A model generated the notes under the pieces. That model did not search any database. It saw nothing but the letters and a program-made list of their open reading frames with translations, and had not been told where the DNA came from. From NCBI GenBank assembly GCA_030694465.1, contig JAUXYJ010000023.1, positions 248,001 to 312,000 on the forward strand: a stretch of DNA of 64,000 bases, written 5' to 3'. The DNA comes from Deltaproteobacteria bacterium (GTDB taxonomy: Bacteria; Myxococcota_A; Polyangia; Polyangiales; Ga0077539). The first letter of the stretch is position 1; each line of letters starts with the position of its first letter. Shown here piece after piece: positions 1-8,359 of this stretch. The position numbers and the translations under genes were made by a program.

Positions 1-1
1 C

Positions 2-664
2 GGAGGCTGCGGCCATTGCGACATCTGTGCGTCACTCGACGAGCTCGAGAACGAGCAGGACGCAAAGATCGTGACGGCCACGGTGCGCAAGGCGCTTGCA
101 GGCGTCGCGCGTGCAAATAAGCGCGCAGGGCTCACGTCCGTTGCAGAGATGTTGCGGGGCGTGAGCAACGTAAAGACCGAGCGCTTTGGCTTCACGAGGC
201 TCACGACGTTTGGGCTCTTTCGAGATCGCCCGCAGGCGTGGGTCTTGTCACTCTTGCGTGGACTGTTGACCGCGGGCTGGGTCGATCTCAGCACCGGAGA
301 TTACCCGCTGCCCTTCGTGACCAAGAGCGGCTGGAAGACCATGACGACCGAAGAGCCCCTGCGCTTTCGGCTCCCGATCGAGCGACGAAAGCTCAGCAAA
401 ACTGCACGCAAAGCGAGCGATGGCGCCACGGGGCTCTCTGCAGACGATGCCGCGCTCCTTGAGCGACTCCGGACCTGGCGCGCGGGCGTAGCCAAGAGCC
501 GCGAGGTCCCCGCGTATGTCATCGCGCTTGATAAAACCCTGCTCGAAATCGCGACGCGACGACCGCGCACACTCCAAGCGCTCCCGGCTATTTTTGGTCT
601 CGGTCCATCACGCATTGAGCTCTTCGGCGAGGAGCTCGTCCGGATCGTCACGGGCAACCGCTAG
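2..664 (+). CDS. recQ: RecQ-type ATP-dependent DNA helicase, C-terminal part (5' end outside window)
   Basis: The frame is open from the left edge, so the two helicase lobes lie outside the window. The first residues, GGCGHCDICAS, match the end of the RecQ zinc-binding module (CxxCDxC). They are followed by about 100 residues with winged-helix RQC character (PQAWVLSLLRGLLTAGWVDL, then GDYPLPFVT). The last 65 residues form an HRDC domain (LLERLRTWRAGVAK, VPAYVI, GLGPSRIELFG). RecQ unwinds DNA 3'-5' during recombination repair; RQC and HRDC bind DNA structures. A GTG at 71 could be mistaken for a start, but the zinc-ligand cysteines before it show that the gene begins further upstream. The family assignment is firm. 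The subfamily cannot be judged without the N-terminus. Confidence 0.88.
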   Translation, partial: GGCGHCDICASLDELENEQDAKIVTATVRKALAGVARANKRAGLTSVAEMLRGVSNVKTERFGFTRLTTFGLFRDRPQAWVLSLLRGLLTAGWVDLSTGDYPLPFVTKSGWKTMTTEEPLRFRLPIERRKLSKTARKASDGATGLSADDAALLERLRTWRAGVAKSREVPAYVIALDKTLLEIATRRPRTLQALPAIFGLGPSRIELFGEELVRIVTGNR

Positions 665-891
665 AGCGCCGCGGAGATTTTTGGCGGCCCCTGTTGACGA
701 GCCCGAATGCAGGCTTATCTGTTGTGTCGGTCGCGCTTCCCAGCGGCCTTCACAAGCGCGCTGTGTGGCATCCAAGGGGCCCTAGCACCGCGCACCACTT
801 GCGTCTCTCACGCCGGCTTTGCGTGCCCTGTGGGCTTCGCACGGACGAGGCCGTGCGGGCGCAATTCATAACACCTCAGAAGGAACTCATC

Positions 892-1302
892 ATGATCAGC
901 CGTTTTGACCCGTTTAGCGACATTCAGCGTCTGCAAGATCAGTTTCGACGCGTGCATCAGCGCGAAGAACGCCCGCAATTTGTGCCGACGGTGGACATCT
1001 TCGAGGACGCCGAAGGCATTCATTTGCGAGCCGATTTGGCAGGGCTCAAGGCCGAGGACGTCCACGTGCAGTTCGAGAACCGCGTGCTCACCCTCTCGGG
1101 CGAACGCAAACAAGAACACGAGCGCGTGGCCGAGGGGTATCACCGCATTGAGCGCGCATACGGCCAGTTTTCGCGCTCGTTTGCGGTCCCGAGCAGCGTC
1201 GATGGCGAGAACATTCAGGCCACCATGCGCGAGGGAGTGCTCACACTCATGCTCCCCAAGAAGAGCCCCGCGCAGGCCCGTAAGATCACAGTCACTAGCT
1301 AA
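892..1302 (+). CDS. Hsp20/alpha-crystallin small heat-shock protein
   Basis: A 136-residue ATP-independent holdase of the small heat-shock family, expected in the cytoplasm. A short N-terminal arm (MISRFDPFSDIQRLQDQF) is followed by an alpha-crystallin domain (about residues 35-130) with typical blocks: VPTVDIFEDAEG, LRADLAGLKAEDVHV, LTLSGERK, YGQFSRSF and REGVLTLMLPK. The ATG at 892 is chosen because it has AGAAGGA seven bases upstream and because conserved sequence begins there; the frame stays open further upstream, but that part lacks family similarity. It stands alone, with 227 bases between it and recQ. I found no CIRCE element or convincing promoter in that gap. Confidence 0.92.
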   Translation: MISRFDPFSDIQRLQDQFRRVHQREERPQFVPTVDIFEDAEGIHLRADLAGLKAEDVHVQFENRVLTLSGERKQEHERVAEGYHRIERAYGQFSRSFAVPSSVDGENIQATMREGVLTLMLPKKSPAQARKITVTS

Positions 1303-1382
1303 CGGGTCCCGAACACACAGGATAGAGTGCTCGCGAGGATCTGGCGCACTGCTGCGAGCCCGCGCAGGGTAGCGTGCGCGCA

Positions 1383-2414
1383 ATGAGCCAGACGCCCCCC
1401 GAACCCCACGCGACCCGCCCAGTCCAAACGCTCACGGTCGTGTTGTGTCTTTTGGCAGCGGTCTCGCTCGCGCCCCTTGGGCTCCCGCTCATCCTTGCGG
1501 CCTGGTGTGCCGACATCGCGAGGCCCCTGATCGTGTGGCTCGAGCCCAAGCTCGGCGGTCGCAAAGCCGCCGCGGCCCTTGTGCTCACGCTGGTGCTCCT
1601 GGTCTCTGCCATGGCGTCGGTCGCGCTCGTGATTGCCCTCGCCTCGGGAGGGCAAGAGCTCCTCGCAAACGCGCGCGCAGCCATCACAGGGGAGAGAGCC
1701 TTTAGCAGCCTATTTACTGCACAAACTCAGCATACGCTGCGAGACTTTCCGCGCGACTGGCCTACGCTGATGAGCCGCTATGGCGCCAACGTATGGACCG
1801 CGGCGAGCAGCGTCGCGCGGGCGTCGGCGAGCGCGATCATCGCGGTCATTGTGTTCTTTGCGGGGCTCTACACGTTTGCCGCCGAGGGCCCCGCGGTGGG
1901 CGTCTGGCTCACCCGCAACAGCCCTCTGCCCAAACGGGCGATGGAGCGGCTCACAGCGGCGTTCTACGAGACCGGACGAGGGCTCATCGTGGCGGGCGGA
2001 GGGACCTCCGTCGTGCAGGGACTCGTGGCGACCATCGCGTACGTCGCGCTGTCGATTCCCAACGCGTTGTTTCTTGGGCTCTTGACCGCCGTGTGTTCGA
2101 TCGTGCCCATGGTAGGGACCGCGCTCGTGTGGATCCCGCTGGCCATCGAGCTTCTGCTCCGCGGACAGCACAGCCGCGCGGCAATCCTCGTGGTGGTGGG
2201 AGGCCTCATTGGCGTGATCGACAACATCGTGCGGCCCGTGCTCGCGCGCTTTGGCAACCTCACGCTGCCCATGTTGCTGGTGCTGGTCTCGATGCTCGGC
2301 GGGATCGCTCTGATGGGCGCGGCCGGCGCATTTTTGGGGCCGCTGGTTGTGCGCCTTGCCGTTGAATCCCTGCAAATTATCAAGGAAAAATCATCGAACG
2401 GCACAGAAGACTAG
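1383..2414 (+). CDS. AI-2E family transporter (PF01594-type permease)
   Basis: About 343 residues with a hydrophobic profile typical of the AI-2E/YhhQ-PerM permease family: two N-terminal membrane segments, a soluble loop (about 100-150), then paired membrane helices including the late block GLLTAVCSIVPMVGTALVWI and GVIDNIVRPVLA, which matches the conserved family signature (D-N-x-x-x-P). Members export small molecules or act in osmotic or pH stress; the substrate cannot be read from sequence. A GTG at 1374 is a possible earlier start. Its stop overlaps the stop of the convergent amidotransferase gene by two bases, so there is no room for a terminator. A paralogue lies at 33601-35058. Confidence 0.85.
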   Translation: MSQTPPEPHATRPVQTLTVVLCLLAAVSLAPLGLPLILAAWCADIARPLIVWLEPKLGGRKAAAALVLTLVLLVSAMASVALVIALASGGQELLANARAAITGERAFSSLFTAQTQHTLRDFPRDWPTLMSRYGANVWTAASSVARASASAIIAVIVFFAGLYTFAAEGPAVGVWLTRNSPLPKRAMERLTAAFYETGRGLIVAGGGTSVVQGLVATIAYVALSIPNALFLGLLTAVCSIVPMVGTALVWIPLAIELLLRGQHSRAAILVVVGGLIGVIDNIVRPVLARFGNLTLPMLLVLVSMLGGIALMGAAGAFLGPLVVRLAVESLQIIKEKSSNGTED

Positions 2415-3373
2415 TTCGCGCCTAGCGTGCGCACGCTCTCGCTGCCAAACGCGGTGAGATCTTGCGACGGGGGGTCGCAACGGTTCCATCCACGCTCAGC
2501 GGCCATGCCGTTAAACTTGCGTGTGAGCCAGCCCGGAATGAGCATCGAGAACGTCCGCGCGATCCGGTTGGGGTCATCGAGGGTCTTGAGCATGCGCTCA
2601 TAGGTCTCGTCCCCGTACGCCATGCGAAACGCCGCCGCTTGATCAGGCTTGCGCACCCAAGAGACCACGCCCATACGGTCTGCCTCGGGATGAAACTGCA
2701 CCGTCTCGACGCCCGGCGCAGCCAAAAGCCCAAGCACCGCGACGCCCTTGTCGTCTTGGCCCTCTCGAGACTCGCGCGCCAAAAGCGAACCGCCGATCTT
2801 CTTGAGCTGCGCTTCGTCGAGGTCAATCGCCTCCCAGTTGCGGTGCTCAAACGCGAACAGACGATCGCCAAACACCTCAAGCAGCGGGTGCTCGCGCCCC
2901 TCTCGCGTGGTGTAAATCGGCATCACGCCAAACTTACGCGTCGCGCGGAGGGCCATCGTCGCCACCTTGAAATGCCGAACGATCATCTCAAACGAGTAGC
3001 AAACACCGAAGAGTGAGCGAGCGTTGTCACCGCGGCTGAGGGTGTCCTCGACGACACCATCGAGAAAGCGCGAGTAGCCCGAACACCAGGATTTTCCGTC
3101 GCCTTCGAAGGGCGAACCGGGGCCTCCTGAGGACAGGTACAGATCGCAATCGTTGGGTGGCATCTCGTCTTTGTCACGCGGCGAGACGTGCACGAGCTCA
3201 AGCTCAATGTCAGGGTTTTGTTTGCGCACGTGGCGATGAAACTCGGAGCTGATCAAGCGAAAGCAGCGCATCGCTTGGTTCTCGTGTCCGTCGTTCATGT
3301 CGACGAGGCAAATGCGTAGGGGTCTTGGCCGAGAAATCATGGCGTTGCGTGGGGCAATAATGGTGTCAGTCAT
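2411..3373 (-). CDS. Class I glutamine amidotransferase-like protein
   Basis: A 320-residue protein with a triad-type GATase1 fold: the oxyanion segment SSGGPGSP (about 81-88), nucleophile elbow GVCYSF with Cys125, and QFHPEAD with His228 and Glu230. Such domains release ammonia from glutamine or hydrolyse gamma-glutamyl bonds. No synthetase domain is fused or adjacent, so this is a stand-alone member, perhaps a peptidase-like or transferase relative. A C-terminal extension of about 80 residues follows the triad (PDQAAAFRMAYGDETYERML onwards). The start at 3373 (MTDTIIAPRN) has no strong ribosome site; an ATG at 3340 is an alternative, and the frame is open further upstream but would run into the divergent protease gene. 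The natural substrate is unknown. Confidence 0.8.
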   Translation of the reverse strand: MTDTIIAPRNAMISRPRPLRICLVDMNDGHENQAMRCFRLISSEFHRHVRKQNPDIELELVHVSPRDKDEMPPNDCDLYLSSGGPGSPFEGDGKSWCSGYSRFLDGVVEDTLSRGDNARSLFGVCYSFEMIVRHFKVATMALRATRKFGVMPIYTTREGREHPLLEVFGDRLFAFEHRNWEAIDLDEAQLKKIGGSLLARESREGQDDKGVAVLGLLAAPGVETVQFHPEADRMGVVSWVRKPDQAAAFRMAYGDETYERMLKTLDDPNRIARTFSMLIPGWLTRKFNGMAAERGWNRCDPPSQDLTAFGSESVRTLGAN

Positions 3374-3643
3374 GACGAGTCTCGTATGCACTCGGCAATG
3401 GGTCACACATCGTTCGCGACCGCTGCCTGCCGAAGAGTGACGCACGATACCCGAACAGCAGAAGGATGCACATTTTCCGTGTATTTCAACTGTGAAAGGT
3501 CGCGTTGCATCTGCGAATGAAGGGCCTTTTCTTTCAGGCAATCCGCGTGTGTGTGCGTGCGATCTAAACACCCACACACTGTCCAATCGTTTGCCCGAGC
3601 GCGCGTTCGGCAGCGTGTAGACTCCGCCGCGACAGACCCCAAC

Positions 3644-4852
3644 ATGGCTCATTCACGAACACAGCGTCCCTCAGGCCGCCCCTCGCGACCGCCCGCATCC
3701 GGCGTGTCACCCGCGCCAAATTCTCGCGAAATCCCGCGAGACTCTACGCCGCCGATCTTGCCCATCGCCGAGCGACTCAACGCCGACGACCGCTTCTCGG
3801 GCCGCGGTGTCACGATCGCGTTTCTGGACTCGGGCTTCTACGCGCACCCCGACCTGATCACGCCGCGCAACCGCATCGTGGCTTACAACGACGCGCTGTC
3901 GCACCGCACGTGGCGCAACACGATGCCCGAGCCCGATGCGTCCTCGTGGCACGGCATGATGACCAGCGTCGTGTGTGCCGGAAACGGCGCCCTCTCCGAC
4001 GGTCGCTACAAGGGCTTGGCCCACGAAGCTGATTTAGTGCTGGTGAAAGTCGGCTCGATGTCACGTGTGCGACACGACGACATCCGCGCAGGGCTGCAGT
4101 GGGTGCTGGCCAACCATCGCAAATTCGACATCCGCGTGGTCAACATCTCCGCGGGCGGCGACTACGAAGCGAGCTACCTCACCGACGCCCTCTCGCAAGC
4201 CGCCGAAGAGTGCGTTCGCGCAGGGATCGTCGTGATCTGCGCAGCCGGAAACACCGCGCACTCGCCCGTCTTGCCCCCAGCGTCGGCTCCCTCGGTCCTG
4301 TCCATCGGCGGTTTTGACGACAACCACAACGCCCAGCCCGGCGCCCGTGGCCTGTACCACTCGTCCTTTGGACCCACGATCGATGGGCTGCAAAAGCCCG
4401 AGGTGATCGCGCCGGCGATCTGGGTCGCCGCGCCGATCCTGCCGGGCACCCCGACCGCCGCGCAGGCGTCACTTCTCGACGCGCTCGCTGCTGCAAACGA
4501 CGAGCAAATTCAAAGGGTATTGGACGAGCACCGCGGTGTCGATCCCGAGCTCGACGCGGCGCGCGCCCGCGCTCCGTACCATCTTCGCAACATCGTTGCG
4601 CTCAAGCGTCGCAGCGAGAAGCTCGTCTCGGCACACTACAAGCACGTCGATGGGACGAGCTTCGCGGCGCCCATTGTCACCAGCATCGTCGCGCAAATGC
4701 TCGAGGCAAACCCCACGCTGACCCCCATGCAAGTGAAGCGAATCCTGATTGACACTGCGACCCGTCTGCCTGAGATCGACAGCGATCGACAAGGTTGGGG
4801 GGTGGTACAGCCCCGCACGGCCATCTTGCGAGCGCTCGAGAAGAAGGTCTGA
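3644..4852 (+). CDS. Subtilisin-like (S8) serine protease
   Basis: A 402-residue peptidase S8 domain with an intact catalytic triad: Asp62 (FLDSGF), His103 (SWHGMMTS) and Ser339 (GTSFAAP), with oxyanion Asn203 (AAGN). There is no signal peptide; the N-terminus is Pro/Ser/Arg-rich, so it probably acts inside the cell or leaves by a non-Sec route. An insertion of about 75 residues rich in Ala, Glu and Arg (about 260-335) separates the oxyanion Asn block from the nucleophile. The ATG at 3644 is preferred over the open frame upstream because the latter would overlap the divergent promoter region. It contains a rare TTA codon at 4034. No immunity or pro-domain partner gene is adjacent. Confidence 0.88.
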   Translation: MAHSRTQRPSGRPSRPPASGVSPAPNSREIPRDSTPPILPIAERLNADDRFSGRGVTIAFLDSGFYAHPDLITPRNRIVAYNDALSHRTWRNTMPEPDASSWHGMMTSVVCAGNGALSDGRYKGLAHEADLVLVKVGSMSRVRHDDIRAGLQWVLANHRKFDIRVVNISAGGDYEASYLTDALSQAAEECVRAGIVVICAAGNTAHSPVLPPASAPSVLSIGGFDDNHNAQPGARGLYHSSFGPTIDGLQKPEVIAPAIWVAAPILPGTPTAAQASLLDALAAANDEQIQRVLDEHRGVDPELDAARARAPYHLRNIVALKRRSEKLVSAHYKHVDGTSFAAPIVTSIVAQMLEANPTLTPMQVKRILIDTATRLPEIDSDRQGWGVVQPRTAILRALEKKV

Positions 4853-4859
4853 CGGCTGA

Positions 4860-4877
4860 CCCGGCGACGTCGCCGGG
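4860..4877. repeat. Dispersed palindrome, copy 1
   Basis: CCCGGCGACGTCGCCGGG, a perfect 18-base palindrome, begins eight bases after the protease stop codon. As RNA it would form a seven-pair GC stem with an ACGU loop; no T-run follows. It is one of nine copies in the window. Confidence 0.85.
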
Positions 4878-4968
4878 TTCACTCAGTGACGGCGCCCACG
4901 CTGGCACGGATTCACCGTTCTCACTCTTTGCGCATGCGACGCTTCACTGGTGCTACAGTGCCGCCGCT

Positions 4969-5655
4969 GTGACTGCCGGTAGCGAAACAACCCCTGTGCC
5001 CAAGAGTGCTCCCCGCGTCGCCAAAATCCGCGCGCGCGCCAAAGAGTCCGCCGAGTTATCACAAGCGACCGCGGCGAGCCCCGCAGGGAGCTCGTGGCTG
5101 CGCGCAGGGCAGCTCTTCTTTGTCCTCGGAGCGCTGGCCGCAGTGATTCACTTTGGCGCAGCAGTGCGCGACGGAGAGACTCGGCGGTCAAGCGCGTCCC
5201 TTCTGCGCATGCTCGCGCCGGACTATCAGGGCGAAAACCGCACGGCACCAGACTTTAGCCTCCCGGACAAAGACGGGCGCACACACACGCTGAGCAGCCT
5301 GAGGGGCAGCGTGGTCGTGCTGCATTTTTGGTCACGGACGTGTCCGCCGTGCATCGAAGAGCTGCAGCGCTCGATCCCCGCGTTTGACGAGCTCGTCGCG
5401 GGCCGCTCTGACGTGAAGCTCTTGCTTGTCACCACAGATCCGGACTGGGCGAGCGTCGCGTCGCTGGTCCCCGAGGGTCTGCGATCGAGCATCCTGTTTG
5501 ATCCCAATGGGCGAATTGTCACGCAGCGCTACGGGACGCGGCAGTTTCCCGAGACCTGGGTGATCGACCCGCGGGGTGTGATTCGCGCACGCTTTGATCA
5601 CACGATTGAGTGGGATTCTGCAGTGTTTTTTGACTTTCTACAGTCCGTTCGATAG
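4969..5655 (+). CDS. TlpA/ResA-like membrane-anchored thioredoxin
   Basis: About 228 residues. A basic N-terminus is followed by one membrane segment (about 43-66, LRAGQLFFVLGALAAVIHFG), then a periplasmic thioredoxin fold: APDFSLPDKDGRTHTLSSLRG, active site WSRTCPPC (Cys125, Cys128) and FPETWVIDPRG containing the cis-proline-like block. Proteins of this type keep exported thiols reduced, for example in cytochrome c maturation. The GTG at 4969 is inferred: the frame is open back into the protease gene, but similarity starts only here and the upstream palindrome marks a gene boundary. It contains a TTA codon at 5056. It lies 32 bases before the lgt-like gene in the same direction, so the two are probably co-transcribed. 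Confidence 0.85.
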   Translation: MTAGSETTPVPKSAPRVAKIRARAKESAELSQATAASPAGSSWLRAGQLFFVLGALAAVIHFGAAVRDGETRRSSASLLRMLAPDYQGENRTAPDFSLPDKDGRTHTLSSLRGSVVVLHFWSRTCPPCIEELQRSIPAFDELVAGRSDVKLLLVTTDPDWASVASLVPEGLRSSILFDPNGRIVTQRYGTRQFPETWVIDPRGVIRARFDHTIEWDSAVFFDFLQSVR

Positions 5656-5687
5656 CCGCGGATTCAGCGCTCACCGAGGGACCGCCC

Positions 5688-6917
5688 ATGCGACCGGAGC
5701 TCTTTACAATTCCAGGTGCGTGGCTCGCGGTGATCGCGCCGCTGATGGTCGCCTGGGGGCTGCTCTCGCTTGGGCTCTTCGCGTGGCTCACGCGCAAGGG
5801 TGTCTTTGAGCCGACCGAGCCTGCTGAAGCGCTCCCGCGTTGGATCGCTTGGCTCGCACAGCGCGTGGACAACCCGCTCAATGCGTTGCTCACTGCGGGC
5901 GCCGGGGTGGTCCTTGCGCGATACGCTGCACCTGTGAATTCGCTCGCAGAATTACTCAGTCACCGCGCCTGGCGCTCTGGCTGGCATGGCGTCCCGCTGC
6001 ACGCCTACGGTGTCATGCTCGGCCTCTCGCTCGTCGCCGGATGGAACATCACCCTCCCCCTCGCGGTCCGCCTCGGCATTGACCGCGCCCGCGCCGCCGA
6101 GTGCTACGTCGTGACCGCAGCGAGCGCCGTCTTGGGCTCGCGAGTGCTCTATGTCTTCACCAATTTTCGTGAGTTTGTCCCGCCTGGCGCCACGTTTCCT
6201 TCGCTCGCGGCGATGATCTCTCTGCGCACCGGGGGCCTGGTCGCGTACGGCGGATTTCTCGGAGGACTGCTCGCGAGCGCCCTCTACGCGCGTCGACACG
6301 GCTTCTCACTCCGACGCTGGGCCGACGCTGCGGTGCCCTCGCTCGCCGTTGGACTCGGGCTCACCCGCATCGGGTGCTTTCTCTATGGCTGTGATTTTGG
6401 CTGTGTTTTGCCTCGCCAAACGCCAGCGTGGTTTCAGCGCGTGGGGTCGTTTCCGCGGTGGCTCGATGGACGCGGATCGCCTGCGTGGGTGCAACACACG
6501 CTCGACGGCGTGCGCATGGACGCCGCACGTTGCGTCGAGCAGTTCAACGGCGATTGGCACGACGGCGTCTGCCGAATCGCGGCGAGCGCCCACCACAGCG
6601 CGCCCGTACACCCCACGCAATTGTACGAGAGCCTCGTCGGCTGGTCTCTCGCAGTGATTCTTGTGTGGCGCAGCAAAAACAAGCGCTTTGATGGCCAAGT
6701 GTTGCTCACCGCCACCCTCGCGTATGGGCTCGCGCGCTCTGCCATCGAGATCCTCCGCGATGACGGCGACCGCGGAGCATTCGCTGGGCTCTCAACGTCG
6801 CAATGGATCGGGCTGACCACTTCGGTCATCGCCGCGGTGCTCTATCGACGTTGGTCCCGCGAGGCCGCAGCCGCTACGGTCCAAGCCCAAGCGCCGCAAT
6901 CATCGCCGCCATCTTGA
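5688..6917 (+). CDS. lgt: Prolipoprotein diacylglyceryl transferase family protein (Lgt)
   Basis: Lgt moves diacylglycerol from phosphatidylglycerol to the lipobox cysteine of prelipoproteins in the inner membrane. Visible family marks are LHAYGVML (the H-x-Y-G block), GSRVLYV, RTGGLVAYGGFLGG, the Lgt signature region LTRIGCFLYGCDFG, and HPTQLYES near the end. At about 409 residues it is longer than usual (270-300): there is an extra N-terminal hydrophobic region of about 100 residues and a soluble, Cys-containing loop (about 240-305) between the signature and HPTQLYE. It may therefore be a specialised paralogue. GAGGGA lies upstream of the ATG. The 3' end overlaps the convergent isochorismate synthase gene by 44 bases. 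Confidence 0.88.
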   Translation: MRPELFTIPGAWLAVIAPLMVAWGLLSLGLFAWLTRKGVFEPTEPAEALPRWIAWLAQRVDNPLNALLTAGAGVVLARYAAPVNSLAELLSHRAWRSGWHGVPLHAYGVMLGLSLVAGWNITLPLAVRLGIDRARAAECYVVTAASAVLGSRVLYVFTNFREFVPPGATFPSLAAMISLRTGGLVAYGGFLGGLLASALYARRHGFSLRRWADAAVPSLAVGLGLTRIGCFLYGCDFGCVLPRQTPAWFQRVGSFPRWLDGRGSPAWVQHTLDGVRMDAARCVEQFNGDWHDGVCRIAASAHHSAPVHPTQLYESLVGWSLAVILVWRSKNKRFDGQVLLTATLAYGLARSAIEILRDDGDRGAFAGLSTSQWIGLTTSVIAAVLYRRWSREAAAATVQAQAPQSSPPS

Positions 6918-8283
6918 CCTCGGTCTCGCGGTACTCGTCTTCGGCGACGCTCCCACGAACAACGCCTGCGCCTGCATAAATCCACGCAGAATCGCGGTGT
7001 ACCAACATCGATCGCAGCGCCACCACCAGGGCCCCGTCGCCGCGTGCGTCAAAGTAGCCCATCGGCCCCGCATACCACCCGCGCGAGGCAGGCTCGTTCG
7101 CCGCGATCCACGCGCTCGCGCCCTCGCGTGGGAGCCCCGCCACGGCCGGCGTCGGGTGCAGCCGCGCAGCGACATCGAGCACCGTCTGCTCGCTTCGTAG
7201 CTCTCCCTCGATGGGCGTCCAGAGATGAACCAAGCTCGGGAGCTCGCGCGCGACCGGCTGCGTGGGCACCTCGAGAGAGACACACATGGGCCCCAAGGCG
7301 TCGCGAATCTGTCGCACTACGGCGTCGTGCTCGCGGCGAATTTTGTCACTTAACAAAAGTGATTCTGTCAGTGTTTTTACAGAATCACTCGCGGTGCGTG
7401 CGACACTCCCTGCGAGCGCGTCGGTGCTGACGCGGCGGCCGGCGACGCGCACGAGGCGCTCGGGGCTGGCGCCCACAAAACCGTAGCCCGAGCGCTCAAG
7501 CAAAAAGCGCACGCACGAGGGCTGCGCAGCCCCAGCACGCGAGACACAAGCGGCAAGATCAAGAGGCCGGTCGAGCACAAATCGCGAGCGACGCGCGAGG
7601 ACCAGCTTCTCAAACGCGCCCGACGAGATCGCCGCGAGCGCTCGGTCTAAATAGTCAGACCACTGGGACAGCGAGAGGTCGTCGCGCCGAACGAGCCGGT
7701 GCTGACCGAGTCGCAGCGTGGGAGAGCGAAGAACGACGTCGTTGGCGAGCGAGAGTTCGTTGACACGAGCTCGCGTATTTTCGTGCAATTCGTCAAGCCG
7801 AAGGATCCAGGTGACAAACGCCTGCGTGCCAACCATTGCCACTCGCCAGCGCGGCAACGACCACTGCTCTCGCGGGTAGTACCCCCACCCGCTCGGCGCC
7901 CCGGGGTCGTCTGAAAAAGCAGCTCCGCCGTACATCGCGAGCGCAGGCGCGGATTCACATCCTGGCGCGCGATGCTCCACAATCCCCCGAAAAATCGCAG
8001 GCGCTGCGCTGCTTGCGAGCAACAAGCGTGGCGTCTCGGTGGTGTACGCAAGCTGCGCGACGGCCCCCAACGCGACCACCGACGGACCCATGTCTTGCGC
8101 GACGCCTCGCGTGTCCCAGACGAAGCGATCCCCCAGCACGTCGGTCGCCACCAGACGCCCAAATGCCTCGACCCTGCAGGGCGCTGTCAGCGCGACGAAA
8201 GCGTCACGGTGGCGCCGAAGACGAGGGCGAAGGTCCGCAATCGCCTCTTCCACAAACGCTGGATCGAGCAGTGGCGCATTCAC
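6874..8283 (-). CDS. Isochorismate synthase (chorismate-binding enzyme family)
   Basis: A 469-residue enzyme of the MenF/EntC/TrpE family, converting chorismate to isochorismate for menaquinone or a catechol siderophore. The chorismate-binding half starts near 210: FEKLVLARRSRF, GYGFVGASPERLVR, DALAGSVART, SDKIRREHDAVV, LHPTPAVAGLPREGA, RGWYAGPMGYFD and YAGAGVVRGS. The distal glutamates expected for magnesium are in the conserved blocks around REHDAV and EDEYRETEVKM. GYFD and the alanine-rich context favour isochorismate synthase over anthranilate or aminodeoxychorismate synthases. No other men or ent gene lies in the window, so which pathway it serves is open. It is divergent from the next gene across 76 bases. 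Confidence 0.88.
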   Translation of the reverse strand: MNAPLLDPAFVEEAIADLRPRLRRHRDAFVALTAPCRVEAFGRLVATDVLGDRFVWDTRGVAQDMGPSVVALGAVAQLAYTTETPRLLLASSAAPAIFRGIVEHRAPGCESAPALAMYGGAAFSDDPGAPSGWGYYPREQWSLPRWRVAMVGTQAFVTWILRLDELHENTRARVNELSLANDVVLRSPTLRLGQHRLVRRDDLSLSQWSDYLDRALAAISSGAFEKLVLARRSRFVLDRPLDLAACVSRAGAAQPSCVRFLLERSGYGFVGASPERLVRVAGRRVSTDALAGSVARTASDSVKTLTESLLLSDKIRREHDAVVRQIRDALGPMCVSLEVPTQPVARELPSLVHLWTPIEGELRSEQTVLDVAARLHPTPAVAGLPREGASAWIAANEPASRGWYAGPMGYFDARGDGALVVALRSMLVHRDSAWIYAGAGVVRGSVAEDEYRETEVKMAAMIAALGLGP

Positions 8284-8359
8284 CGAGTCCGCGATCCCTT
8301 AACAGAAGCACCGCCCCCTGTCGCGAGCTTGATACGCGACGAAGCGCAGGTTTCGCAGT

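Noticed and set aside
690..722. Promoter-like TTGACG followed by TTATCT before the Hsp20 gene
   Set aside because: The spacer is only 15 bases and the -10 is poor, so I do not list it as a promoter.
694..891. Extension of the Hsp20 gene to an upstream start at 694
   Set aside because: The added 66 residues lack family similarity, and the ATG at 892 has a good ribosome site.
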